From an uncultured Bacteroides sp. (GTDB lineage Bacteria; Bacillota; Clostridia; Lachnospirales; Lachnospiraceae), in assembly GCA_945913015.1 (NCBI GenBank), contig CAMECH010000020.1, positions 1 to 46,660 on the forward strand: 46,660 bases of DNA. Direction: 5' to 3'. Below are positions 17,353 through 25,465 of this stretch, piece by piece (position 1 is the stretch's first letter; each line of letters begins with the position of its first letter). The notes under the pieces were generated by a model. That model made no database searches, was not told the origin of the DNA, and was given only the letters and a program-made list of their open reading frames with translations. The position numbers and the translations under genes were made by a program.

Positions 17353-17422
17353 ATTGCAACAAAAACAAGTCCGGCTTGTGTAAGCCGGTGCGCTTCATGC
17401 GCCTGCTTGTCTTCGTGGCAAT
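17353..17422 (-). promoter_or_regulatory. Structured lar-operon leader ending in a terminator-like stem
   Basis: Read on the minus strand, ATTGC (17422-17418) pairs with GCAAT (17357-17353), immediately followed by seven T. Inside, ACAAG-type arms (17406-17410 with 17365-17369) enclose two hairpins: GCGC-GCGC (17399-17402 / 17390-17393) and CCGGCTT-AAGCCGG (17382-17388 / 17371-17377). This multibranch element with a 3' U-run sits between the promoter at 17503-17531 and larE, as an attenuator or riboswitch expression platform would. I could not match it confidently to a known class. A second hairpin (GCACC/GGTGC, 17311-17329) follows before larE. Confidence 0.6.
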
Positions 17423-17502
17423 ATTAAATGTATATTTAATTTTACTTTATTAGAAACGCATCTTCAAAATGCCGTGCCTGCTTCGTGCAGACCATTGTGG
17501 TT

Positions 17503-17531
17503 ATTATAACATGGCAAGCCCTGTTTATCAA
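17503..17531 (-). promoter_or_regulatory. Sigma-A promoter of the lar operon
   Basis: On the minus strand TTGATA (17531-17526), a 17-base spacer, and TATAAT (17508-17503), beginning five bases past the coaBC stop. Transcription would start near 17496, giving a leader of about 235 bases before larE. The lar genes are therefore separable from the coaBC transcript. Confidence 0.8.
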
Positions 17532-17535
17532 GCAT

Positions 17536-18735
17536 TTATGCCTGCCGGTTAATCTTTTCCAGAATAATGTCGATAATCTTTCCTGCCACTTCGTCTTTAG
17601 ACATAATATCTAGTTCTTTAATCTCATCAGAAGTGATTATTGTGACTCTGTTCGTGTCTGTGCCAAATCCTGCACCCTCCACTTTGATATTGTTTGCCAC
17701 AATCATGTCAAGATTTTTACTTATAAGCTTATTTTTTGAATTTTCCAGCATATTCTGTGTTTCCATTGAAAATCCGCACAAAAACTGCTTTGTTTTACGT
17801 TCACCGAGTGTTTTTAAAATATCGTCCGTGCGCTCCAGTTTAATAAACATCTCATCATCCGACTTCTTAAGCTTCTCATCTGCCGGATTGACCGGGCGGT
17901 AGTCCGCTACTGCAGCCGCTTTAATGATAATATCCTGCTCGTCAAAATGCTCCACAACCGCATCATACATATCTTTTGCCGAAACAATGTTGATTACATT
18001 AACAAACATCGGAGGCTCAAGATTGGTTTTGCCTGTAACAAGAGTGACATCAGCGCCGCGCAGCATACAATTTCTTGCAATTGCGTATCCCATTTTACCG
18101 GATGAATGGTTGCTGATAAAACGCACCGGGTCAATTTTTTCCATAGTAGGTCCTGCCGTCACAAGCACATGCTTACCGGCAAGGTCCTTTTTACATGCAC
18201 ATTCCTTTAAAATATACTGCATCAGCACACCTTCAGACGGCATCTTGCCTGCCCCTACATCTCCGCACGCAAGATAGCCTGTATCCGGCGTAATGACCTC
18301 ATACCCGAATCTCTTTAATTTATCAATATTATCCTGTACTATCGGATTATAATACATCTGTGTATTCATCGCCGGTGCAATAATTTTCCTGCAGGTACAT
18401 GCCATCACGGTTGTTGTCAGCATATCATCTGCAATTCCGTTAGCAATCTTTCCTATGACATTTGCCGATGCCGGAGCCACCATTACAACATCCGCCATTT
18501 TGGCAAGCGAAACATGTTCAACGCTGTACTGGAAATTGCGGTCAAATGTATCAATAAGGCATTTATTGCCTGTCAGTGTTTCAAATGTTATGGGATTGAT
18601 AAATTTTGTTGCATTTTCTGTCATTAATACAGTAATATTGGCATTCAGCTTTTTTAACATACTTGCAAGATTTGCAATTTTATATGCAGCAATACTTCCC
18701 GTCACTGCAAGCACTACATTCTTACCGGTCAGCAT
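17536..18735 (-). CDS. coaBC: Bifunctional phosphopantothenoylcysteine decarboxylase / phosphopantothenate-cysteine ligase
   Basis: A 399-residue CoA-synthesis enzyme. N-terminal CoaC flavoprotein (about 1-180): GSIAAYKIANLASMLKK, active-site VEHVSLAKMADVVMVAPASANVIGK, PAMNTQMY near 122, and substrate-clamp ACGDVGAGKMPSE near 158. C-terminal CoaB (about 185-399): VTAGPTMEKIDPVRFISNHSSGKMG, KAAAVADYRP near 283, and the Lys motif KLKKSDDE. AAGGAG precedes the ATG. It follows coaX by 24 bases in the order panT-coaX-coaBC, so three consecutive genes serve pantothenate to phosphopantetheine. Confidence 0.96.
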   Translation of the reverse strand: MLTGKNVVLAVTGSIAAYKIANLASMLKKLNANITVLMTENATKFINPITFETLTGNKCLIDTFDRNFQYSVEHVSLAKMADVVMVAPASANVIGKIANGIADDMLTTTVMACTCRKIIAPAMNTQMYYNPIVQDNIDKLKRFGYEVITPDTGYLACGDVGAGKMPSEGVLMQYILKECACKKDLAGKHVLVTAGPTMEKIDPVRFISNHSSGKMGYAIARNCMLRGADVTLVTGKTNLEPPMFVNVINIVSAKDMYDAVVEHFDEQDIIIKAAAVADYRPVNPADEKLKKSDDEMFIKLERTDDILKTLGERKTKQFLCGFSMETQNMLENSKNKLISKNLDMIVANNIKVEGAGFGTDTNRVTIITSDEIKELDIMSKDEVAGKIIDIILEKINRQA

Positions 18736-18759
18736 AAATCATCTCTCCTTATATATTCA

Positions 18760-19530
18760 TTAAACATTTGAATTCTTATTATATATTATTTTGAGTCCCT
18801 TAAGCAGAAGGTCATCCTCTACAATTATATCATGTCTGCACAGCGGAATAACGACTCTTGCAAGTCCCCCTGTTGCAATCACCGTGGTTTTATAACCAAG
18901 CTCTTCTTCTATCCTGTCTATCAGTCCGTCTATCATGGTTGCCGAGCCAAGCACCAGACCGCTCTTCATACAGTCTATCGTATTTTTGCCAATTGTCTTT
19001 TGCGGCTTCTCAAGGCTGACTTTGTATAACTGCGCTGCGTTTGACGCCAATGCTTCCATTGAAAGCCTTACGCCCGGAGCAATAATACCTCCCACATAAT
19101 TGGCATCTTTGTCTACCACTGACATTGTTGTTGCGGTTCCCATATCTATAATGATAAGCGGAGCTCCATATTCTCCGATTCCTGCCACTGCATCCACAAT
19201 CAGGTCGCTTCCTACTGTTTTCGGATTGTCCATCTTGATATTAAGACCTGTCTTAAGCCCCGGCCCAACAACCAGCGGAGTTTTTCCGATGATTTTCTCC
19301 ACAGCGCTTACAATAACATTAATAAGCGGCGGTACAACCGATGAAATGATCGCCCCGTCAATTTCTTCAGTGTCAATTGAATAGAGCTCAAGCACCGTCT
19401 TAAAGCCCATGGCATACTCCAGCGCTGTCTTTGATTTATCAGTAGATAACCTCTCTACAAAATATGTTTTTTCATCATCAATGCAGCCAATCACAATATT
19501 GGTATTGCCCATGTCGATTGCAAGAATCAT
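18760..19530 (-). CDS. coaX: Type III pantothenate kinase
   Basis: A 256-residue CoaX enzyme phosphorylating pantothenate. It shows the acetate/sugar kinase fold signatures: LAIDMGNTNIVIG at 3-15, ISSVVPPL near 65, the GSDLIVDAVAG catalytic-aspartate region near 107, IIDMGTATTMSVVD near 127, and IATGGLA near 222. The ATG at 19530 is chosen for GGAGGT five bases upstream; an ATG at 19542 lacks one. Two hairpins lie in the 116-base gap between panT and this gene. Confidence 0.95.
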   Translation of the reverse strand: MILAIDMGNTNIVIGCIDDEKTYFVERLSTDKSKTALEYAMGFKTVLELYSIDTEEIDGAIISSVVPPLINVIVSAVEKIIGKTPLVVGPGLKTGLNIKMDNPKTVGSDLIVDAVAGIGEYGAPLIIIDMGTATTMSVVDKDANYVGGIIAPGVRLSMEALASNAAQLYKVSLEKPQKTIGKNTIDCMKSGLVLGSATMIDGLIDRIEEELGYKTTVIATGGLARVVIPLCRHDIIVEDDLLLKGLKIIYNKNSNV

Positions 19531-19546
19531 CGTTACCTCCATATAT

Positions 19547-19634
19547 GGAAATCTGTCTTTGAGATTTCCGTTTTAATCCAATGCCACCGGTGCAGCCACA
19601 GACCGTCCTGAAAATCCGTACTTCACCGATGGCA
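19547..19634 (-). promoter_or_regulatory. Two hairpins in the panT-coaX gap
   Basis: GGAAATCT (19547-19554) pairs with AGATTTCC (19562-19569), eight pairs, directly upstream of the coaX ribosome binding site. A larger stem pairs TGCCACCGGTG (19582-19592) with CACCGATGGCA (19624-19634), 11 pairs with one mismatch/wobble. No U-run follows either. They may tune coaX relative to panT. Confidence 0.55.
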
Positions 19635-19646
19635 GTCAGTTTATAA

Positions 19647-20297
19647 TCACAGACTGTTACTGTTTTCCTTTGGCATCATACGAAGCAGCACCATGCTTAT
19701 TACTGTTCCAAGCACAGCCGCAACAATTGCTTCAGGAATTCCGTTAGCTGCAATAATCCCTAGAATAACATCATATACAGCTTCTACCGCAATTGATTTT
19801 GCTGCGGCAAATTCATCTCTGAAGAAAAAGTAAATCATATTCATTACAAGAAGCGTATTTGTCAACGCACCTGCAACACCGGCAACCGGCAAAGCCACCA
19901 TCTTTTTGCCTTTAAAATTTTTCATGAGCGCCATAAGTCCCTTGTACACATAGTGCGGAACTACTCCGACCAGTATTCTAGGAACAAAGCAGATAATAAT
20001 ACTGAAAAAATTACCGCCCACATCACCCATTGAATAAAACGGGGAAAATGCAAATGACAAAAGACTTGGATTGATAGTATTGTTAATAAGGCTTGTCAAA
20101 CCAAATGTTGCTCCAAGAACTGCTCCCATTTGCGGTCCAAGAACTATGGATCCGATTATGACCGGAACATGTATCAGGGTTGCCTTAATAACTACAAGAT
20201 TAATATACCCAAGATTCGGCACAAATGCCATCATGATGACAATCGCCATAAAAAGCGCTGTCAAGACCATTTTAAATGTTTTCTTATTTGTATTCAT
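19647..20297 (-). CDS. panT: ECF transporter S component, probably pantothenate (PanT-like)
   Basis: A 216-residue membrane protein with about six helices, typical of group II ECF S-components: N-terminal KMVLTALFMAIVIMMAF, GPQMGAVLGATFGLTSLI near 54, and a SFAFSPF motif near 81. It binds a vitamin and docks on a shared EcfT/EcfA module encoded elsewhere. Pantothenate is inferred from the next genes, coaX and coaBC, not from binding residues. RBS AGGAGG is present. A promoter-like TTGTAT-N16-TAAAAT (20404-20377) and a 10-bp hairpin (20327-20354) lie upstream. Confidence 0.82.
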   Translation of the reverse strand: MNTNKKTFKMVLTALFMAIVIMMAFVPNLGYINLVVIKATLIHVPVIIGSIVLGPQMGAVLGATFGLTSLINNTINPSLLSFAFSPFYSMGDVGGNFFSIIICFVPRILVGVVPHYVYKGLMALMKNFKGKKMVALPVAGVAGALTNTLLVMNMIYFFFRDEFAAAKSIAVEAVYDVILGIIAANGIPEAIVAAVLGTVISMVLLRMMPKENSNSL

Positions 20298-20326
20298 CTT
20301 ATCCTCCTGTTATCGCTCCCGAATTT

Positions 20327-20404
20327 TTCAAGATGTCAGGACACACACCTTGAACAAAGGATGCAATACATTTATCATTTTACTGCATCTGCGGGAAAAT
20401 ACAA
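20327..20404 (-). promoter_or_regulatory. panT: panT promoter and leader hairpin
   Basis: Minus-strand TTGTAT (20404-20399), 16-base spacer, TAAAAT (20382-20377), then a leader with TTCAAGGTGT (20354-20345) pairing with ACATCTTGAA (20336-20327), ten pairs including one G-U, ending about 30 bases before the panT start. Confidence 0.5.
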
Positions 20405-20474
20405 GAGGCTTTTTAATAATTCATACACAACCTGCTATGCTGCCACGCTGCTGTCCTGTTATACTGCCACGCTT

Positions 20475-20576
20475 CTATGCTGCCATATACTCTCTGTAAT
20501 CGTCTTCACATGCAAACAGAATGTATCTTCCATCCACATAACCCATGTAACCGCTGTCAACAATATATCCTTTCAT
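20475..20576 (-). CDS. Small uncharacterised 33-residue protein
   Basis: ATG at 20576 and TAG at 20475-20477 give 33 residues, too short for usual ORF cut-offs. The protein begins MKGYIVDSGYMGYVDGRY and continues ILFACEDDYREYMAA. It is rich in Tyr and Gly, with a VDSGYMGYVDG beta-hairpin-like part followed by an acidic helix. I recall very similar tiny proteins (GYMGYV...FASEEDY pattern) being common in Clostridia, unsearched here. AGGAGG lies eight bases upstream, inside a perfect 14-bp hairpin. No function can be assigned. Confidence 0.72.
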   Translation of the reverse strand: MKGYIVDSGYMGYVDGRYILFACEDDYREYMAA

Positions 20577-20580
20577 AAAT

Positions 20581-20613
20581 AAATCCTCCTATAATCATCT
20601 TATAGGAGGATTT
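20581..20613 (-). promoter_or_regulatory. Perfect 14-bp hairpin sequestering the micro-ORF ribosome binding site
   Basis: AAATCCTCCTATAA (20581-20594) and TTATAGGAGGATTT (20600-20613) pair perfectly around a 5-nt loop. On the minus strand the 3' arm holds the AGGAGG of the 33-residue ORF and the 5' arm is its exact anti-Shine-Dalgarno, so the site is masked when folded. It could alternatively act as a terminator for the DUF2207 gene, but the stem is A/T-rich at its base and the ORF follows immediately. Confidence 0.75.
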
Positions 20614-20652
20614 TCTCATTTTTGATGTCCAATAAACATCCCTGAACTTTAC

Positions 20653-20749
20653 TCAATTGCCTCAGTTACTGCAATTACTGCAACGCAATTACTGCAATCA
20701 CTTCAATTACCGCTCAATTACCGTACAATCACTAATCGGCGCAATTACC
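20653..20749 (-). repeat. Degenerate GTAATTG repeats after the DUF2207 gene
   Basis: On the minus strand GTAATTG or GTGATTG occurs seven times in about 95 bases, the first copy overlapping the DUF2207 stop codon. Spacing is irregular (roughly 7-20 bases), with GCAGTAATTGC adjacent to GTTGCAGTAATTGC as the tightest pair. Noncoding in this interval. Confidence 0.65.
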
Positions 20750-22874
20750 ATGAACCGCCGCCACCGCCGCCTGAGCCGCCGCCCGAGCTTCCGCCGCCCG
20801 AGCTTCCGCCGCCGCCCGAACTGCTTGATGGACTTGATGTCATTGCACTGCCGGCTGATGACATAGTGGATGCCATAAATGAACCGAATGCAGCCGTGCT
20901 GAAAGCCGAGCCTCCGTCATACCATTCAGGACTCTGCAGATTGATACTCTCAAACTGCTTTATCCATTTATCTGATATTCCAAGCACATATGTGTAAGGA
21001 AGAATGTCATAAAAATATGATGGTGTTTCCTCAACCAATGCCTCAAGTTTTTCCTTTTCTGCAGTTTCCAGAAAATTTTTAAATCCCAATACTCTCCCGT
21101 AAAGCTTAGCGCCGTATGGGGTACGCTTCGGCATGTATTTGTAACATATGAACATTCCGATAATGCATATAATCCCGCTTACGTATGACCAAATATATGA
21201 TACATCCTGAAGAAGTGACGGGATAACCATTGCACAAAACGGAACTCCTGCAAATCCAAGTCCCCATACTAAAGCAAAAATAATCGTAGCACAATTCGGT
21301 TTCTGTGAAAGCATAAACAAAACCACCGCAACACCCACAGACGGGAAGATTAACGCAAAAATAACCATAAACGGTTCATATGCATACACCGGCGGCACTG
21401 TAATAATCAAATATGTCAGCAACATCATTATTACAACAAAAACACGCTTTGCTGAAGATTTTGGTTCAAAGAATTTATTTTTGTTTGCTTTGTTATTAAG
21501 CATTTTCTTTATTTCATCAGTTACTCTGTAAAACTTATTATGCAAATCAGAAGCAGTAACCTCAATCATTCCCGTATTCGGATTAACTGATCCGCATTCG
21601 AAAAGTCCTTTAAAGAACTTTCTTTCAATGGCATTATTGCCCGTATAACAGCTTACAAGACTTGTTATTTTAAATGTCTTTTGTGTGCTGAACAACACTT
21701 TTTCTTCAATTTCTTGTATCTTAAGCAATCCCTTGTTTGCAAGATATATCAGAAGTGACACTATATCATTACTGTCTGCGTTTCCTTTATAGACAAATCC
21801 TAATTCCGCACTGTTAAATCCCTCAGGCGGATAAAACTCAACAGGTGCAACAACTTTTTCATCTTTACCAAAAATCCACCATAAAATAAATGATATAATA
21901 AAGAATATTATCGGTATTGCTATTGAAAGTACCATCAATAAATCATTGGCTGCACCGGCTCCTACGAAATAACCTTCCGGAAGCTCAAGACGAACCGTAA
22001 GGCCCTGATTCGGTTCGAGTATTCCCTCATACTTACCCACAATCAAACCTGAACCATCCGTACCAAGACATTCATATGTTATGCCCGAATTATCCGTTGA
22101 GCCTTTGTATCCTCTTGAAAATCCAAGTTTGGATGCATCATATTCTTTCGGCATTTCAATTGAAAACGATATATTTTTTACATATGTATCCCACTGGTCA
22201 CCGATGATATTAAAGTACAGTTCATCATATCCTTCACCTGTATCTTTGCCCAAATCATATCTGTATTTGATAATATATGTTTTAGGACCTGTGAGTGTAA
22301 CATCCGGATCCCCGATTTTAATTACTTTATATCCGTTTTCTGTTGATTCACTATATTCCTCATTGACATCTACGCCACTTACTCTGGCACGATTTGTAGA
22401 AACTGTTCCGTCAAGACGAGTAACTGTGTTTTTCACCGGAATTTTGCGATATATTCCATGCTTGCTTACATTGAAGTATGTTTTAATCGTCTCAGTAATT
22501 TCAAGCACATTGTTCTCATTTACTTTGACAGCAACGTCATATCCGTCTATATAATAGTCAGATTTACTAAGTTTACTTTCCAACTGATACTGCTGATACA
22601 AATCCTCAAAATCGTCCAGTATTCCGTAATCCTGTACTCCGGCATCGTAGTAACCGGTATCATAATAACCGGTATCATAATACCCGGTATCCGGCTGTGA
22701 CACTGATGTATCAGTCTCCGAAACCGAATACGGAACGTCTGATAACGGCATAGAAGCCGCTTTCATTGACACGAAAATTCCAATAATAAACGGAATTAAA
22801 TCAATAACAAACAATACTCCGAATATAATAAGAAATATATTCTTTGCAGTTTTTGCAGCATTTTTTCTTTCCAT
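20745..22874 (-). CDS. DUF2207-family membrane protein with Gly-rich tail
   Basis: A 709-residue membrane protein of the DUF2207 type, commonly beside LemA; function unknown. Order: N-terminal helix (about 12-34), a short GYYDT tandem repeat (about 66-82, 15-base DNA unit), an extracytoplasmic beta-rich DUF2207 domain (about 95-310: YRKIPVKNT, YIIKYRYDLG, FNIIGDQWD), a membrane helix (about 313-337), a cytosolic winged-helix-like region (about 355-465), more helices (about 480-580), and a C-terminal tail of Ser/Gly repeats ending GGGGGGSW. The ATG overlaps the lemA stop by one base, so the two are coupled. Confidence 0.87.
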   Translation of the reverse strand: MERKNAAKTAKNIFLIIFGVLFVIDLIPFIIGIFVSMKAASMPLSDVPYSVSETDTSVSQPDTGYYDTGYYDTGYYDAGVQDYGILDDFEDLYQQYQLESKLSKSDYYIDGYDVAVKVNENNVLEITETIKTYFNVSKHGIYRKIPVKNTVTRLDGTVSTNRARVSGVDVNEEYSESTENGYKVIKIGDPDVTLTGPKTYIIKYRYDLGKDTGEGYDELYFNIIGDQWDTYVKNISFSIEMPKEYDASKLGFSRGYKGSTDNSGITYECLGTDGSGLIVGKYEGILEPNQGLTVRLELPEGYFVGAGAANDLLMVLSIAIPIIFFIISFILWWIFGKDEKVVAPVEFYPPEGFNSAELGFVYKGNADSNDIVSLLIYLANKGLLKIQEIEEKVLFSTQKTFKITSLVSCYTGNNAIERKFFKGLFECGSVNPNTGMIEVTASDLHNKFYRVTDEIKKMLNNKANKNKFFEPKSSAKRVFVVIMMLLTYLIITVPPVYAYEPFMVIFALIFPSVGVAVVLFMLSQKPNCATIIFALVWGLGFAGVPFCAMVIPSLLQDVSYIWSYVSGIICIIGMFICYKYMPKRTPYGAKLYGRVLGFKNFLETAEKEKLEALVEETPSYFYDILPYTYVLGISDKWIKQFESINLQSPEWYDGGSAFSTAAFGSFMASTMSSAGSAMTSSPSSSSGGGGSSGGGSSGGGSGGGGGGSW

Positions 22875-23428
22875 CAGAATTCCACCTTCACATTCTGGCG
22901 TTCTGAACTTCCTGCCTCAAACATTTCCTTCTGTGAATGTCCAAACATTCCTGCCACAATGCTGCTTGGAAACATTTCAACTTTATTGTTGTAATTTTTA
23001 ACAACGGCATTGTAATATTTGCGTGAATTTGCAATATCTTCTTCAACATGGGAAAGCTCGCCGTTAAGCTGCATAAAATTAGCATTTGACTTCAAATCCG
23101 GATAATTCTCTGCCACTGCAAGCAGCCTTGAAAGTGCTCCTGAAAGTTCTGTATTTGCAGCTATCTTGCCTGCATTGGAAAGACTGTCATAAGACTGGTT
23201 ACGCAGGCTTACAACATTTTCAATCGTATCCTTTTCATGGGCTGCATATCCTTTCACAGACTCAACAAGATTAGGAATTAAATCCCATCTTTTTTTCAAA
23301 TACACATCCATTGTAGCAAATGCTTCCTTTACGTTGTTGTTAAGTTTAACCAGAGAATTGTATGTTATGGCAACATACAGAAAAAGTACAACCAAAACTA
23401 CAACAACAATACATATAAAGATTTTCAT
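22874..23428 (-). CDS. lemA: LemA family protein
   Basis: A 184-residue protein with an N-terminal membrane anchor (about 3-24) and a helical bundle. LemA landmarks: YNSLVKLNNNVKEAFATMDVYLKKRWDLIPNLVE (positions about 24-57, quoted in part), then LSRLLAVAENYPDLKSN near 108, EDIANSRKYYNAVVKNYN near 130, and a FPSSIVAGMFG motif near 153. The family is of unknown role but often forms operons with DUF2207 proteins, as here. RBS GGGGGG five to six bases upstream. Confidence 0.92.
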   Translation of the reverse strand: MKIFICIVVVVLVVLFLYVAITYNSLVKLNNNVKEAFATMDVYLKKRWDLIPNLVESVKGYAAHEKDTIENVVSLRNQSYDSLSNAGKIAANTELSGALSRLLAVAENYPDLKSNANFMQLNGELSHVEEDIANSRKYYNAVVKNYNNKVEMFPSSIVAGMFGHSQKEMFEAGSSERQNVKVEF

Positions 23429-23453
23429 ATAAATCCCCCCTTATTTTAAATAT

Positions 23454-24467
23454 TTATGCAAAATCTTCCGACATGCACACAAACATATCATCACTTATAT
23501 TGCGGCCTTCTGCCAAAAGCAGCCAAAGTTTGCAATAAGCTGCAACAGGAGACATGCGTGGCAGTACTTTCAGCTTAAGTCTGTCATAAATTCTTGTGGT
23601 TTCATAAGCAGTATTTCTGTCATCCGCACCTGTCACAAACAATACAATTCCCTCTTCGGCAAGCTCTTTTGCATATCTGACGAACTTTTCATCGGTACAC
23701 AATGTTCCTGAATGATAGCTTTCAAGCAAAACCGCCTTTGTTTCATGGTGCAGAACCGGATACTCAATTCCCGGGTACACCTGCATGCGAAAAATGAGTC
23801 TGCCTGCATTTACAAAGCTGTCTGCCTGCGGTACAAGTAACTGTGTGGAACTTTTTTGCAGTGTCAGATAAGATTTGTTGATGTCAAAGGTCTTTCCGTC
23901 AAACCTTGCATAATGCTGTCCGTCCACGCTAAAAACCGATGCAGAATACGGCATATGCGCAATAACTCTCGTTGCCCGGTGTATTTTTACAAAGTCATCA
24001 CCTTTGTTTTTGTAGCTTACGAACACACCTTTTCCAATCTTCTGCCTGATAAACTCCACTGCACATGCGAAATTGTCAAGTCCGTTGGCACGCTCATCAT
24101 CAAGCGGATAATCGCTTGATACAAGCACAATCGGAATGCTGTTTATTCCGAATGCATACGAAAGCATCGCCGCTGAATACTGAAGCGTATCCGTACCATG
24201 CGTTACAATAATACCGTCAACTCCCGTATCCGCAAGCTTTCTCACGCCATCCGAAAGCGCAATAATATGCTGTGCATCAAGCTTTTCACTAAGGATTCTG
24301 TATATCGGAAGCGTTACAAATTCAATATCACCCTTCATATTATCCGGAGCAGACTGTTCATACATATCAATCAGCTTAAACGGATTTTTGCTGTCGGTTT
24401 CTATATACCCCTCCTCTCCTACTATGCTTCCGATTGTTCCGCCTGTAAATGCAACTCCTATCTTCAC
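23454..24467 (-). CDS. Asparaginase-family amidohydrolase (type I-like)
   Basis: A 337-residue protein with the L-asparaginase fold. The first nucleophile motif FTGGTIGS (7-14) and the second THGTDTLQYSA (near 90) with the catalytic Thr-Asp pair are intact; SSDYPLDDERANGLDN near 117 matches the Lys/Asp region loosely. Cytoplasmic, no signal peptide. Substrate could be asparagine or an amide in another context, such as GatD-like chemistry. GTG start with AGGCGG six bases upstream. It lies 25 bases upstream of lemA and 21 bases downstream of the hemerythrin gene. Confidence 0.82.
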   Translation of the reverse strand: MKIGVAFTGGTIGSIVGEEGYIETDSKNPFKLIDMYEQSAPDNMKGDIEFVTLPIYRILSEKLDAQHIIALSDGVRKLADTGVDGIIVTHGTDTLQYSAAMLSYAFGINSIPIVLVSSDYPLDDERANGLDNFACAVEFIRQKIGKGVFVSYKNKGDDFVKIHRATRVIAHMPYSASVFSVDGQHYARFDGKTFDINKSYLTLQKSSTQLLVPQADSFVNAGRLIFRMQVYPGIEYPVLHHETKAVLLESYHSGTLCTDEKFVRYAKELAEEGIVLFVTGADDRNTAYETTRIYDRLKLKVLPRMSPVAAYCKLWLLLAEGRNISDDMFVCMSEDFA

Positions 24468-24488
24468 TTTTGTCCGCCTTTAATTGTA

Positions 24489-25307
24489 TTATTTTCCTAT
24501 TTTTTTATCCATACCGAGAATATGATTAACCAGCCAGCTAAGCAGATATTCTACCAGTTCCTCAAGATTCTCCTGTGGATGCTCATCAACCTTATCCAAA
24601 TCAAGATTGTCAAGCTTATCAACAAATGCCATATGCGCTCTCTTCTGCGCCTCAAGCCCCGAATACCCGATAGACTCCATATACTCTTCCTCATCTCCAA
24701 AATGAGTCTTTGTATAATCTTTAAGCTGTTCAAGCACCGAACAGATTTCATCATATTTATCAGCATAAAAGTCATCACGGATTAATCTGTTGGCACGGTC
24801 AATAATATTAAAAAGTCTCCGGTGCTCTTCATCAATCAGCTCAATGCCCGTATAATACTCTTCCGAAAATTCACACGGATTTTTCTTCATCATCCACTCT
24901 TCAAGCGGAGGCATCTTACCAATCATCATATCACTTCCTATGATATGGCGATACAGCCAGCGCGCAAGATACTCCACCATATCACTAAGCACCTCGTCCT
25001 GCTGTTCATCCTCACTTATATTCATCACATCGAAATCCCTGATTTTTGCCCTGAATGCATCATGCTGCATACGCTGTCTCGTAAGTTCTGCATCCCTTAT
25101 GCTCTCCATATATGCTTCTTCACGCTCAAAATGTTCTTCCGCATAAGTCTGAAGCTCCTCAATCAGCTCTTTAATTGAATTATAGCGATCCCCACAGTAA
25201 ATATCATTCAGCAGTTCACTGATTTTCCCAAGAAGTTCAAACAAATAACGATGGTCCTGATCAAGACTTTCAATTCCTATCAGGCAATCCTCTGTAAACT
25301 GAATCAT
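24489..25307 (-). CDS. Tandem (double) hemerythrin-like protein
   Basis: A 272-residue cytoplasmic protein with two hemerythrin domains (about 8-130 and 149-272) binding O2 or sensing redox through diiron sites. Domain 1 ligands: His19, His59, Glu63, His82, His121, Asp126. Domain 2: His162, His202, Glu206, His225, His262, Asp267. The seventh canonical ligand (His73 of worm hemerythrin) is Gln in both, Gln78 and Gln221. Domains share HFxxEExYMESI and are probably an internal duplication. RBS GGAGGG upstream. No signalling domain is attached. Confidence 0.88.
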   Translation of the reverse strand: MIQFTEDCLIGIESLDQDHRYLFELLGKISELLNDIYCGDRYNSIKELIEELQTYAEEHFEREEAYMESIRDAELTRQRMQHDAFRAKIRDFDVMNISEDEQQDEVLSDMVEYLARWLYRHIIGSDMMIGKMPPLEEWMMKKNPCEFSEEYYTGIELIDEEHRRLFNIIDRANRLIRDDFYADKYDEICSVLEQLKDYTKTHFGDEEEYMESIGYSGLEAQKRAHMAFVDKLDNLDLDKVDEHPQENLEELVEYLLSWLVNHILGMDKKIGK

Positions 25308-25465
25308 TCCAATTACCCTCCATATATAATTATCAGCAGGCGTCTTAGAAACTCTTCACAAGGCCCCGCCGTTACAAAATCCGGATACTAATATCATATT
25401 CTACATTTTAACATATCCTGCCATATTTTTCATCCATTTTTATTATATACCGGAATATATTGCTG

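Noticed and set aside
17353-17422. Firm assignment as a NiCo or cobalamin riboswitch
   Set aside because: It lacks a B12-box-sized core, and the visible junction has fewer stems than the four-way NiCo fold as I recall it. Reported as an unclassified leader instead.
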